From JALYRV01 sp040902895 (lineage in GTDB: Bacteria > Acidobacteriota > Vicinamibacteria > Vicinamibacterales > SCN-69-37), in contig JBBDWL010000117.1 of assembly GCA_040902895.1 (NCBI GenBank), positions 18,484 through 82,483 on the forward strand: a DNA stretch of 64,000 bases, written 5' to 3'. Positions 50,434-58,598 of this stretch are shown here, piece after piece. The notes under the pieces were generated by a model. The model saw nothing but the letters and a program-made list of their open reading frames with translations, did no database searches and was not told the origin of the DNA. Position 1 is the stretch's first letter; every line of letters starts with the position of its first letter. Made by a program: the position numbers and the translations under genes.

Positions 50434-52932
50434 ATGCGAGGCCTGCTGCACGATCTGCGCTTCGTCGCGCGACGGCTGCGCGCCGCGCCGATGTTTGCGT
50501 TCTTCGCGGTGCTCACGCTGGGCCTCGGCATCGGCGTGACCACGGCGACGTACTCGGCACTCCATCGGGCATTCTGGCGTCCGCTCGGCATTCCTGATAA
50601 CGCGCAGGCGTTCTGGGTCGGCACCAAATCCGGCGCCCGCGTTCCGCAGCCGAGGTCGATGTCCTCTCCGGACCTGCGCGACCTCCGTGCTAACCAGACC
50701 GCATTCGTATCGGTTCAGGCAACGACCACGTTTCCGGCCGCGCTCTTCGCGAACGGCCGGTCCGCGCTCATTTCAGGCGAAGCCGTAACGGGCGGCTATT
50801 TCACGGCGCTCGGCCTGCGCCCGATGCGTGGCCGGCTGCTGCAGCAGGCTGACGATGATCCGGCTGCACCACCAGTGGCGGTCGTGTCAGAGCGGCTCTG
50901 GCGTACGCATTTCGCGTCTGACGAGCAGGCGATTGGCAGGCCCGTGAAGGTTGGCGGAAGGGTGTTCGTGCTGGCCGGCGTCGCGTCGCCGGGCTTCGAG
51001 GGCATCGTCGGAAGGGTACCGATTACCGACGTTTGGGTGCCCCTGTCCACGGCCGAAACCGTCTTCTACCGTTTGCGCGGTCTCGCGTCGTCGGCCAACA
51101 GAAACCGGACGTGGCTGCGAGTCTTTGGCCGGCTCGCGCCGGACCGGACGGCGGCCGACGCCGGCGCGCAGCTTGCGGCACTCGGCGCCGCGCTCGACAA
51201 CAGCGAGCCCATGGGGTATCGCAGCGGCAGGGAGACCGTCAAGATTCCGCGCGCGTGGACGACGGTTCGTGTTGGCGAACGGTTCAATCCGCTCCAGGAC
51301 GAAATGATGCGAGCCATGATGCTCGTGCCGGCGCTCATCCTGCTGATCGCGTGCACGAACCTCACGAATCTCGTGCTCTCGCGCGGCACCTCGCGCGCAC
51401 ACGAGTTCGCGGTGAGGCGCGCTCTTGGATGCTCGCGCGCGAGTCTCGTACGCGATCAGTTGCTCGAAGTTGGCGTTATCGCAACCGGGGGAAGCCTTGC
51501 CGGTATCGCCACCGCGTATGCATTGCTGTCGATGGTCGACGCGATGATCACCAGTGCGTACGGCTTCTGGCCCCGGCTGCGCATTGATCTTTCGCTCGAG
51601 CCTTCGGTGCTGGTCGCCGTTGCGGGCGCTGCCCTGCTCGCCCTGTTGGTGTCGGGGCTCATACCCGCCCTGGAGCTCACCCGCGCGAAGCGCTCGCGTG
51701 CGCTCGGCGTGGACTCGCCGGGATCCGCCCCGCCCCGCTGGCGCGGCCGAAGCAATCTGATTGCGCTTCAGGTTGCCGCGTCCATCGCGCTGTTCCTTGT
51801 TTCATCCCTGTTCGTGCGCCAGATCATGTCAACCGAAGTCGCGAAGTCAGGCATGAATCTGGACAGATCCGCGCTGGTAAATGTTCCCTTCGACACCGCG
51901 CGACTCGACGACGCAGGCGCACGCCAGGCGGTAGCGCGCGTGCTCGACGAGCTGCGCCGCACGCCGGGCGTCGATCGAGCGGCCGCCGCCGTGCTGTGGG
52001 ATCGACCGGCACGCTCGTCAAGCGCGCGCATTGCTCCCGCGGACGGACGTCCCAGTCCTGGAACGGGCGACCTGATCCCGATGACCGGCGATGGCTTCGC
52101 CGTGCTCGGCCTGCCGCTCCGTGCCGGCCGGACCTTCTTCGATACCGACGATGCTGGCGCAGCTGCCGTAACGGTCATCAACGAAGGCCTGGCGCTGAAC
52201 TTTTTTGGCACCCGCAATGCGGTGGGGCGCACGCTGCCGATCCACATCGTGATGGACAGAGGGAGCTCGGTGCCGGGCGCTGCCGTCAGAGCTCTCAGTG
52301 TCGTGGGAGTCGTGGCCGATACCTACGACCGGCGCGGACAGCCCGAGTCGAAGATCTATGTTCCATACGGCCAGCACTTCGCCGCCGAAGTCGACTTCAT
52401 CGCCCGCTCAACGTCGGTATCCGACAACGCGCTCGCGATGAGCATGCGCAACGCGGTCATGAAGGTGGCGCCCGAGGTGCCGGTCGGTTACGCCGGTCCG
52501 GCCAGCATCATCGAAGGGTTCGCCAGCACACGCACACTGCGCCTGATGACGATCATTGCGGTTTCGCTGGCAAGCTTCGCGCTGCTGCTTGCGATGGGAG
52601 GGCTGTACGGCGTGCTGATGCACGTCATGACGCAGCGCCGGCGTGAGCTGGGGATTCGCGCGGCGCTTGGCGCCGATCAGACCCGGATTCGGAACCTGGT
52701 GCTGAAGGAAGGCATCCGGCCAGTGCTGGAGGGATCGATCATCGGCCTCGGCGGCGCCGGCGTCATGATGCTCGTGTCTCAGCCGATGTTCTCGAAGCCG
52801 GTTTCGGCCATTTCTCCCGGATACACGATTCTCGCGGTCATCCCTCTCGTCCTGGCCGCCGCGGTGGCCTGCTATCTGCCGGCGCGGCGAGCGAGCAACG
52901 TCGATCCGAACGTCGCGCTCCGAGAGCTGTAA
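50434..52932 (+). CDS. ADOP-type ABC permease
   Basis: An 832-residue duplicated MacB/FtsX permease. The first helix follows RRLRAAPMFAFFAVLTLGLGIGV. The first bundle is near LVPALILLIACTNLTNLVLSRGTSRAHE. The second module starts near LIALQVAASIALFLVSSLFVRQ and ends in QRRRELGIRAALGADQTRIRNLVLKEG and SNVDPNVALREL. It has a short N-terminus without the PadR-linked segment. It begins 13 nt after the DUF1080 stop and may be read through from the sugar genes. No ATPase is adjacent. Confidence 0.92.
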   Translation: MRGLLHDLRFVARRLRAAPMFAFFAVLTLGLGIGVTTATYSALHRAFWRPLGIPDNAQAFWVGTKSGARVPQPRSMSSPDLRDLRANQTAFVSVQATTTFPAALFANGRSALISGEAVTGGYFTALGLRPMRGRLLQQADDDPAAPPVAVVSERLWRTHFASDEQAIGRPVKVGGRVFVLAGVASPGFEGIVGRVPITDVWVPLSTAETVFYRLRGLASSANRNRTWLRVFGRLAPDRTAADAGAQLAALGAALDNSEPMGYRSGRETVKIPRAWTTVRVGERFNPLQDEMMRAMMLVPALILLIACTNLTNLVLSRGTSRAHEFAVRRALGCSRASLVRDQLLEVGVIATGGSLAGIATAYALLSMVDAMITSAYGFWPRLRIDLSLEPSVLVAVAGAALLALLVSGLIPALELTRAKRSRALGVDSPGSAPPRWRGRSNLIALQVAASIALFLVSSLFVRQIMSTEVAKSGMNLDRSALVNVPFDTARLDDAGARQAVARVLDELRRTPGVDRAAAAVLWDRPARSSSARIAPADGRPSPGTGDLIPMTGDGFAVLGLPLRAGRTFFDTDDAGAAAVTVINEGLALNFFGTRNAVGRTLPIHIVMDRGSSVPGAAVRALSVVGVVADTYDRRGQPESKIYVPYGQHFAAEVDFIARSTSVSDNALAMSMRNAVMKVAPEVPVGYAGPASIIEGFASTRTLRLMTIIAVSLASFALLLAMGGLYGVLMHVMTQRRRELGIRAALGADQTRIRNLVLKEGIRPVLEGSIIGLGGAGVMMLVSQPMFSKPVSAISPGYTILAVIPLVLAAAVACYLPARRASNVDPNVALREL

Positions 52933-52945
52933 GGGCCGAAGGCCC
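52933..52945 (+). terminator. Small hairpin after ADOP permease
   Basis: GGGCC-GAA-GGCCC immediately follows the TAA stop at 52932. The stem is only 5 bp and no T-run follows, so terminator function is doubtful. Confidence 0.35.
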
Positions 52946-52971
52946 GGATTGTGCACTGCCTGAACTCAGCA

Positions 52972-53856
52972 ATGAGATGGGCAGTCGTCCTGAACCACCG
53001 ATCCGGAAAGGCCCCGGCCGAACAGAAGCTTCGCGACGCTCTCGAACAGGCCGGTCTCGGATCCGCTGACATTCTGCGGGTGCCGGCAGCGATGGGAGGC
53101 GGCAGCGTCGATCACACCGCGGCCTCGTGCGACGTCATCGTTGCTGCCGGCGGAGACGGCACCGTGTCGACCGTTGCCGCGGCGGCGGCGCGGCATGGGA
53201 AGACCCTGGGCGTCATCCCGTGCGGCACACTCAATCATTTCGCACGCGACGCTGGCATTCCGCTCGCGCTCGACGAGGCCGTTGCCGTGCTGGCGTCGGG
53301 GCATACGCGCCTTCTCGATGTGGGCGATGTCAACGGCCACGTCTTCATCAACAACGCCAGCATTGGCGCGTATCCCCGCATGGTCTGGGAGCGCAATCGC
53401 GCGCGCGAGAAGGGTCTGCCGCGGCCGCTTGCCGTTGGCCTTGCTGTTGCGAGGACGTGGTTCGACCTGCGCAGTATCGCCGTGCGGCTGTCGGTCGACG
53501 GCACCGACATGATCCGCAGCAGTCCGTTTATCTTCGTGGGCAACAGCGAGTACGAGATCGAGGGCACGTCAATTGGTCGGCGCACGACCATGACCGATGG
53601 GAAGCTGTCGCTGTATATGGCGCCGAAGTTCGATCGGCTCGATGCGCTGCTGCTGCCGGCGCGCGTGCTGCTGAAGAGCCTGGAGCGGCACGAGAACTTC
53701 GAAGCGATGGCCGCGTCGGTCATTACCATCGAGCCATCGGCGCGCCGCGTGGCGATGGCGCTCGACGGCGAGATCCGCACGCTCGACGCTCCGCTGCGCT
53801 TTACTGTGCGGCAGAATGCCGTGCGCACGATCCTGCCGTCGCAGACAGACGGCTGA
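52972..53856 (+). CDS. Diacylglycerol kinase-family lipid kinase
   Basis: A 294-residue soluble lipid kinase of the DAGK/YegS type. Key motifs are VVLNHRSGKA, the nucleotide-binding IVAAGGDGTVSTVAAAAA, and GVIPCGTLNHFARDAGIP. The C-terminal beta-sandwich contains FINNASIGAYPRMV and MTDGKLSLYMAPKFDR. The start at 52972 (MRWAVVLNHRSG) matches family length; a GTG at 52951 is possible. A phosphoesterase begins 1 nt after its stop. Confidence 0.92.
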   Translation: MRWAVVLNHRSGKAPAEQKLRDALEQAGLGSADILRVPAAMGGGSVDHTAASCDVIVAAGGDGTVSTVAAAAARHGKTLGVIPCGTLNHFARDAGIPLALDEAVAVLASGHTRLLDVGDVNGHVFINNASIGAYPRMVWERNRAREKGLPRPLAVGLAVARTWFDLRSIAVRLSVDGTDMIRSSPFIFVGNSEYEIEGTSIGRRTTMTDGKLSLYMAPKFDRLDALLLPARVLLKSLERHENFEAMAASVITIEPSARRVAMALDGEIRTLDAPLRFTVRQNAVRTILPSQTDG

Positions 53857-53857
53857 C

Positions 53858-54664
53858 ATGCGCACGCTGGTCCATCTGTCCGATCTCCATTTCGGGCGCA
53901 TCGACCCTTCCGTGATCGATCCGCTCCGGCGCGCGGTGCTGAGCGCGCAGCCTGACCTGATTGCGATCTCGGGAGATTTCACGCAGCGCGCGAAGCCGTC
54001 GGAGTTTCGCGCGGCGCGTGTGTTCCTCGACTCGCTTGAACCGGCGAAACTGGTGGTGCCCGGCAACCACGACGTTCCGCTGTGGAACGCCGCGGCGCGG
54101 TTTCTCACGCCGCTGTCACGCTATCGCCGCCACATCAATCCCGAGCTCGAGCCGGAGTACGAGGACGAGGAAATGATCGCGCTCGGCGTGAACACCGCGC
54201 GATCGTGGACGTGGGGCGAAGGGCGCATCAGCGTGCACCAGGTCGCGCGGATCGTGGATCGCCTGAGAGGCGTGCCGCCGTCGCTGATCCGTGTGATCGT
54301 CACGCATCATCCGTTCGATCTCCCGCCGGGCGTTCATGAGAAGCGGCTGCTCGGACGCGCGCGCATGGCCATGGCCGAACTTGCCAAAGCCAATGCGGAT
54401 CTGTTTTTGTCGGGGCATCTTCACCTGAGCCATGCGTCGCATTCGGCCGAGCGTTACCGCATCGAGGGACACTCAGCTCTGATCGTGCAGGCAGGAACGG
54501 TCTCCTTGCGCGGCCGAGGTGAGCAGCCGTCATTCAACCTGCTGCGCATCCAGCGGCCCGAGATCTCGCTCCACAGGCTGGCGTGGGACGTCGTCGGCGC
54601 GGGCTTCGTCGAAACCGCCGTAGGTCATTACCGGCACACGAGTGCCGGGTGGGTTGAGGCCTGA
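53858..54664 (+). CDS. Calcineurin-like metallophosphoesterase
   Basis: A 268-residue binuclear metallophosphoesterase. All family motifs are present: LSDLHFG (D-x-H), AISGDFTQRA (GD), VVPGNHDVP (GNHD), IVTHHPFD and LFLSGHLHLSHA (GHxH). It is likely cytoplasmic. Resemblance to cyclic-nucleotide or lipid phosphodiesterases is general; the substrate is unknown. It is coupled to the lipid kinase with a 1-nt gap, hinting at phospholipid turnover. tRNA-Gln follows 40 nt later. Confidence 0.93.
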   Translation: MRTLVHLSDLHFGRIDPSVIDPLRRAVLSAQPDLIAISGDFTQRAKPSEFRAARVFLDSLEPAKLVVPGNHDVPLWNAAARFLTPLSRYRRHINPELEPEYEDEEMIALGVNTARSWTWGEGRISVHQVARIVDRLRGVPPSLIRVIVTHHPFDLPPGVHEKRLLGRARMAMAELAKANADLFLSGHLHLSHASHSAERYRIEGHSALIVQAGTVSLRGRGEQPSFNLLRIQRPEISLHRLAWDVVGAGFVETAVGHYRHTSAGWVEA

Positions 54665-54704
54665 TCTATAATTGAGGTTTCCGACCGGCCCGACCGGGCC
54701 TTGC

Positions 54705-54778
54705 TGGGACGTCGTTCAACGGTAGGACACCTGCCTCTGGAGCAGGTTATTGGGGTTCGAATCCCTACGTCCCAGCCA
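54705..54778 (+). tRNA. tRNA-Gln (anticodon CTG), CCA encoded
   Basis: 74 nt. The acceptor TGGGACG pairs with CGTCCCA, with discriminator G and encoded CCA at 54776-54778. The anticodon loop CTCTGGA carries CTG (CAG codon). D-arm and T-arm (GGTTCGAATCC) are standard. Confidence 0.96.
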
Positions 54779-55184
54779 ATTTCCACTCTAGAAGACGCCC
54801 GAATCCCTCTAACCGAGGGCTTCACGTGGATGACACGTGAATGGGCATCCTGGCACGATCTTCTTGCTCAAACTTTGCTAATCGCCGATGGCACACGTCT
54901 CGGCGATGGACGCGATCATCGCCACGGGCACTTACATCAGCCGGGCTTGCCGGCTATGTGCCGGCGAGGCGGGCGTCGCGTATCGATTCCGTGCTGGCTC
55001 TACGGTCGGAATAAGCGTGCCGTCATGCATTCGCGTCTGCCTGTCGCTTTCGGCGCTCACGATCTTTGAAGCGAGGCGCGACGTTGACGAAGGCTGCAAG
55101 AAAGCGCCCTTGGTGATATCGGTCCGGTCGGTCGTCTGGCCGGACCTCGTGGATGTCCACCCGGCCCGCCGCAGAAGTGGCCCC
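54779..55184. other. Gene-poor stretch after tRNA-Gln
   Basis: About 400 bp without an intact gene. It contains an 8-bp inverted repeat TTCACGTG-5nt-CACGTGAA (54821-54841) and the relic ADOP 3' end (54940-55017). Open frames here give no recognisable protein. Confidence 0.6.
54940..55017 (+). pseudogene. Relic 3' end of an ADOP permease gene
   Basis: 78 bp identical at 71 positions to 61838-61915, the 3' end of the intact ADOP gene in this window, with no gaps. It still reads GLAGYVPARRASRIDSVLAL then RSE and a TAA stop. Nothing upstream continues the permease, so this is a fragment left by deletion or partial duplication. Confidence 0.85.
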
Positions 55185-55625
55185 TTATCGCGCAGGCTCA
55201 AACAACTCGATCGGATTGCCGTCTGGATCCTCGATCTGGATTTGTTTGCCGCCAGGACCCGTCTCGATGTCATTCCGAAAACGGACGTTGGCTCTCTTCA
55301 GGGTCTCGATGAACGCTGGAAGATGGTTGACCCGAAGCACGACACGATTCCATCCGCCGGGTTCCTGCTGGTGGCCATTCGGCATCGGCCGAGATCCCGA
55401 TGCTCGTGGACCGCTGAGCAGGATCCGGGTGTCGCCGAACGAGACGCTGGCAAATGCGGGAAGCTGTTGGTGTTCGAGCGTGAAGCCAAGATGTGTCGTG
55501 TAGAACGCGACCGAGCGAGCGACGTCCTGGACCTGATACCGGACGCCGTGCACGCCTTGAACGAATGCGTGCCATCCACTGCGCTTCTCTTGAGCGGTCT
55601 TGGCTGTTTCAGTCGCAGTCGCCAT
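55185..55625 (-). CDS. VOC (glyoxalase/bleomycin-resistance fold) family protein
   Basis: A 146-residue single-domain VOC protein: HGVRYQVQDVARSVAFYTTHLGF at the start and GPGGKQIQIEDPDGNPIELFEPAR at the end. This is one beta-alpha-beta3 module pair, so a dimer is expected. The metal ligands typical of glyoxalase I are not obvious. ATG 55625 has a Shine-Dalgarno (GGAGAAG) and gives a short polar leader (MATATETAKTAQEK). It is monocistronic on the minus strand, next to the relic ADOP fragment. Confidence 0.87.
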   Translation of the reverse strand: MATATETAKTAQEKRSGWHAFVQGVHGVRYQVQDVARSVAFYTTHLGFTLEHQQLPAFASVSFGDTRILLSGPRASGSRPMPNGHQQEPGGWNRVVLRVNHLPAFIETLKRANVRFRNDIETGPGGKQIQIEDPDGNPIELFEPAR

Positions 55626-55823
55626 CTCTTCTTCTCCTGCTTTTTCCAGATCACTTGATTGTGTGCCGCCGGCACGAATCGTTCCTTGAAATCTCTCTTT
55701 CGCCGTGCGAAAGCATTGCGGCACTGAGCGAAGCTGGCCTCGCCCGCACAGGTGCCTTCAGCAACAAGTGAGCGTCGCGTCTCACCGGTTGCGCTTCGGC
55801 AGCGGTGGTCGAGCCGTCAGGGT

Positions 55824-56276
55824 TTAACCCGCAGCCTTCTTCAGCCGGTCAGCGGTGCGGCGGGAGCGCGAGATAGCCAGTCCACCGAGGACCATGGCGA
55901 CCAACCCCAGCACTAGGGCCGCGGCGCCACCGACTACTCCGTTGCCGGTGCCGGGGCCACCTGTGGCGAAGGCCACATTCAGCCCGCCGCCGGCCACGGC
56001 GATCAGCCCCGCCACTAGGGCCACGGTGGCCCTCCATCTCCCGCTCCCGGGGCCGATACGACCGGCAGATCGGCGCAGAGCTAGCCCACCGATGATCACG
56101 CCGACCAGCGCCAGCAAAGCGACCGTGGTGGCCCAGAGTCGCCGCGGGGTCAGGCCGTAAACCGTAGTCGCGGCTGGCTCGGAAACGTGCGCCGTCACCA
56201 GCACGGCATGCACGAGCCCCGCGAATAAGGCGGCGGCAGCGAGGGCGGCGAGAACAAGAACGAAAATTCGCTTCAT
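55824..56276 (-). CDS. Small membrane protein, DUF6223-like
   Basis: A 150-residue protein with a hydrophobic N-terminus (MKRIFVLVLAALAAAALFAGLVHAVL) and three further membrane segments (LWATTVALLALVGVIIGGLAL, VALVAGLIAVAGGGLNVAFA, VVGGAAALVLGLVAMVLGGLAISR). Two copies of a GGLA-x2-RS-type motif end helices, suggesting an internal duplication. It is paralogous to the gene at 63312-63725 in protein and in the 3' DNA. It resembles DUF6223 from memory, but function is unknown. Confidence 0.7.
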   Translation of the reverse strand: MKRIFVLVLAALAAAALFAGLVHAVLVTAHVSEPAATTVYGLTPRRLWATTVALLALVGVIIGGLALRRSAGRIGPGSGRWRATVALVAGLIAVAGGGLNVAFATGGPGTGNGVVGGAAALVLGLVAMVLGGLAISRSRRTADRLKKAAG

Positions 56277-56380
56277 AGTTTTTGCTTTCGCCGTGACTCG
56301 TTATCCAACAGCGGGCGAGTTCCGTATTGGAAGAGAATCGTGGCTGCCTTGGGCATTCGACACGGCATGAGCATCCTCCT

Positions 56381-56407
56381 TGTCACCTCGTGCTGGTTTC
56401 ATTCGTC
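56381..56407 (+). promoter_or_regulatory. ECF41-type promoter of the sigma factor gene
   Basis: TGTCACC (56381-56387) and CGTC (56404-56407) are separated by 16 nt. This fits the ECF41 consensus as recalled (TGTCACA in -35, CGTC in -10). It lies 35 bp upstream of the sigma gene ATG at 56443, implying autoregulation, and argues against the earlier in-frame start at 56380. Confidence 0.72.
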
Positions 56408-56442
56408 AGGGGTATGACGGAGCAGAAGGTGGGAACGTAACA

Positions 56443-57342
56443 ATGGTTGAGCAGGGCTGGCTGATCGAGCGGTTCGAAGAGAATCGGCCGCGGTTGCGCG
56501 GAGTGGCCTACCGTATGCTCGGCTCGCTGAACGAAGCCGAAGACGCGGTGCAGGAAGCGTGGCTGCGTCTCAACCGCATCGATGCGGCCACGGTCGAAAA
56601 CCTGGGCGGCTGGCTGACGACCGTCGTCTCGCGCGTGTGTCTGGACACACTGCGCTCGCGGAAGTCACGGCGCGAAGAGCCTATTGGCGCGCCGGGCACA
56701 GAGCCGAGGGTCGTGCGCGGGGAAGGCGCCGATCCCGAAGGCGAAGCGGTCCTCGCGGACTCGATCGGCGTGGCGCTGCTGGTCGTGCTCGATATGCTGA
56801 CGCCCGCCGAACGCCTTGCGTTCGTCCTCCATGATCTGTTCGACATGCCGTTCGACGAGATCGGACCCATCGTGGGACGGTCGCCCGCAGCGGCAAAGCA
56901 GCTGGCGAGCCGGGCGCGCCGGCGCGTGCGGGGCTCGGCAGCGCCATCGGATGCCGACAGGGCTCGTCAGCGTGAAGTGGTGGAGGCGTTTCTGGCGGCA
57001 GTGCGCATAGGCGACCTCGAGGGCCTCCTCGCCGTGCTCGATCCGGACGCCGTTGTTCGCATCGATGGCGCGACGCGGATGGCTGGAGGGGCAGCGGATG
57101 CCGCCGACGCGGTGCGGGAACTCAGGGGCGCTTTGACATGGGCACATCAGTTCATCGCGATGTCGCGAGGGCTGCGATTCGTACAGCCGGCGCTCATCAA
57201 TGGATCGGTCGGATTGATCCTCGCGCCGCGCGGCAAGCTGGCCCGGGCAGTCACCTTCACCTTCGCAAACGCCAAGGTCACACGAGTAGAGGTCATAGGC
57301 GACCCTGCTCGCCTTCGGGAGCTCGATATCGCCGTGCTCTAG
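56443..57342 (+). CDS. sigJ: ECF41/SigJ-type sigma factor with SnoaL-like C-terminal domain
   Basis: A 299-residue sigma factor. Region 2 is RPRLRGVAYRMLGSLNEAEDAVQEAWLRL and region 4 is LTPAERLAFVLHDLFDMPFDEIGPIVGRSPAAAKQLASRARRRV. An SnoaL/NTF2-like domain of ~110 residues follows (RQREVVEAFLAAVRIGDLEGLLAVLDPDAVV..GLILAPRGKLARAVTFTF). ECF41 sigmas use this fused domain instead of an anti-sigma factor. A matching promoter lies just upstream. The DUF1772 gene 88 nt downstream is the likely co-regulated target. Confidence 0.92.
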   Translation: MVEQGWLIERFEENRPRLRGVAYRMLGSLNEAEDAVQEAWLRLNRIDAATVENLGGWLTTVVSRVCLDTLRSRKSRREEPIGAPGTEPRVVRGEGADPEGEAVLADSIGVALLVVLDMLTPAERLAFVLHDLFDMPFDEIGPIVGRSPAAAKQLASRARRRVRGSAAPSDADRARQREVVEAFLAAVRIGDLEGLLAVLDPDAVVRIDGATRMAGGAADAADAVRELRGALTWAHQFIAMSRGLRFVQPALINGSVGLILAPRGKLARAVTFTFANAKVTRVEVIGDPARLRELDIAVL

Positions 57343-57430
57343 GCCTAAGACGTGCGCTGTCAGGTGACGGATGTCGCGCGCGCGGCGGCCTTCATACCCA
57401 TCATCTCGGCTTCAGGCCTCCTCTGCACAT

Positions 57431-57913
57431 ATGGCCAACAAACCCGTTGTCAACCAGATCGCTTGGACCGTGGCGCTCCTGCTGTCCGGTGTGGCAGCAG
57501 GAATGTTTCTGATGGATTGCTTCGGATACTACCCGCTGCTTCCGCGGCTCGCGGATCATGCCGCCATCCAGCTTCACCAGGAGTCTGTCGCCCTGCACCG
57601 CGGCCTCTTTCAGCTGGCCGTACAGAGCTCCGGCGCGGCCTGCCTCGTCATGATCATCTTCTTCAGCGAGGGAACTTCGCGCCTGTTGCTGATCGCCAGT
57701 CTCGCCTGCCTGATCGCGCTGATTGTCTACACGAACTACGCGCTGATCCCGCTCAACCGGGAGATTGGAACATGGACGCCTGCTTCTCCGCCAGCCGACT
57801 GGAAGATGCTCTTTTCGGAAATGATCTTTCGCGAGCAGCTCCGCAGTTTCTTGCCGGCGTTGGCGTTCGTCCTGGAATTGGTCGCTTCGCAAGGACCTGC
57901 CCGCGGCCGCTAG
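57431..57913 (+). CDS. DUF1772-like small membrane protein
   Basis: A 160-residue protein with four hydrophobic segments (IAWTVALLLSGVAAGMFLM, FQLAVQSSGAACLVMIIFF, LLLIASLACLIALIVYTNYA, LRSFLPALAFVLELVA). The signature PLNREIGTWTPASPPADWKML matches DUF1772/anthrone-oxygenase-like proteins. Its position behind an ECF41 sigma suggests it is part of that regulon. An oxidative function is possible for the superfamily but not demonstrated. ATG 57431 was chosen to give the usual N-terminus. Confidence 0.75.
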   Translation: MANKPVVNQIAWTVALLLSGVAAGMFLMDCFGYYPLLPRLADHAAIQLHQESVALHRGLFQLAVQSSGAACLVMIIFFSEGTSRLLLIASLACLIALIVYTNYALIPLNREIGTWTPASPPADWKMLFSEMIFREQLRSFLPALAFVLELVASQGPARGR

Positions 57914-57947
57914 GTGGCCGCCCGCGATGACCAGTCTTCGATCACCC

Positions 57948-57975
57948 GTCCGATATTTGTATACATTTTTCGGAC
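57948..57975. repeat. 28-bp palindrome, copy 1 (imperfect)
   Basis: GTCCGATATTTGTATACA then TTTTTCGGAC. It has the same TGTATACA centre and GTCCGA outer arms as copy 2, with two mismatched pairs. It lies downstream of the DUF1772 stop. Confidence 0.8.
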
Positions 57976-57994
57976 AAGCGGAAATCCTGCGATC

Positions 57995-58022
57995 GTCCGA
58001 AATCTGTATACAGATTTCGGAC
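57995..58022. repeat. 28-bp palindrome, copy 2 (perfect)
   Basis: GTCCGAAATCTGTA followed by its exact reverse complement; the centre is TGTATACA. It is spaced 47 bp centre to centre from copy 1. This looks like a paired dimer-binding site, but both flanking genes converge on it, so the regulated promoter is not evident. Confidence 0.88.
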
Positions 58023-58295
58023 AGCTTCGACCGAATCCGATTCGTCGCGCGGAGGCTTTCTTGAGAGAAACACTCGGAGATTGACCAGCGAGGTGCGTCG
58101 GCGGGTGTCACGCAGCAGTCAGCAACCAGTTGCGGAAATCGTCCCTAACACCCAGCCACAATCTCCGCCCGCCTCGGCGACCGCGCGCGATGCCGAAGTC
58201 GGTCACCCTCGCCTGCGGAGCGACTCCCACTCGACGAGCGGCATCGCATAGAGGAGCCTCGCGCTCGAAGCGCTCGGCGCTCATCACCGATGCGA
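58023..58295. other. Intergenic stretch, no recognisable gene
   Basis: No open frame here resembles a known protein. A 63-codon minus-strand frame (58108-58299) exists but shows no family features or convincing ribosome-binding site. Confidence 0.5.
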
Positions 58296-58598
58296 TCAAC
58301 CGACATCACACTCCCAGTGCAGCACGTACGGCTCCATGGTCGTCAGGAACTCGGCGTCGAACTCGTAGTACTTCGCGACCTCCGGTGCTGCGCCTGCGAA
58401 CGCCTTGATCGACTCCATGTCAGGCCAGAGGCTGAGCGTCGTCACGTGCGTCGTGTCACCTTCACGACGGGTCAGCACCCACGCGCCGAGATTCCTCGGC
58501 GTTCCTCGATAATCGGCGAGCGCGCGAGGCGTCATCAGGGCCAGGTACTCCGCGGCGCGTGAGGAGGGCGTCGTGCCATGCCACATGCGCATGATCAT
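58296..58598 (-). CDS. Antibiotic biosynthesis monooxygenase-like (ABM fold) protein
   Basis: A 100-residue ferredoxin-like dimeric alpha-beta barrel protein: RMWHGTTPSSRAAEYLALM, then NLGAWVLTRREGDTTHVTTLSLWPDMESIKAFAG and the closing YYEFDAEFLTTMEPYVLHWE. Family members include small cofactor-free monooxygenases and haem-binding proteins; no specific role can be read. ATG 58598 overlaps the stop of the broken arginase gene (ATGA), so both were one transcription unit. Confidence 0.8.
   Translation of the reverse strand: MIMRMWHGTTPSSRAAEYLALMTPRALADYRGTPRNLGAWVLTRREGDTTHVTTLSLWPDMESIKAFAGAAPEVAKYYEFDAEFLTTMEPYVLHWECDVG

Noticed and set aside
54705..54778. tRNA-Gln as an island attachment site for the 55-63 kb block
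   Set aside because: No integrase and no second copy of the tRNA 3' end are visible downstream in the window.
58108..58299. 63-codon minus-strand frame containing a kinase-like DFG string
   Set aside because: No other kinase motif, no ribosome-binding site; the DFG resemblance is chance.
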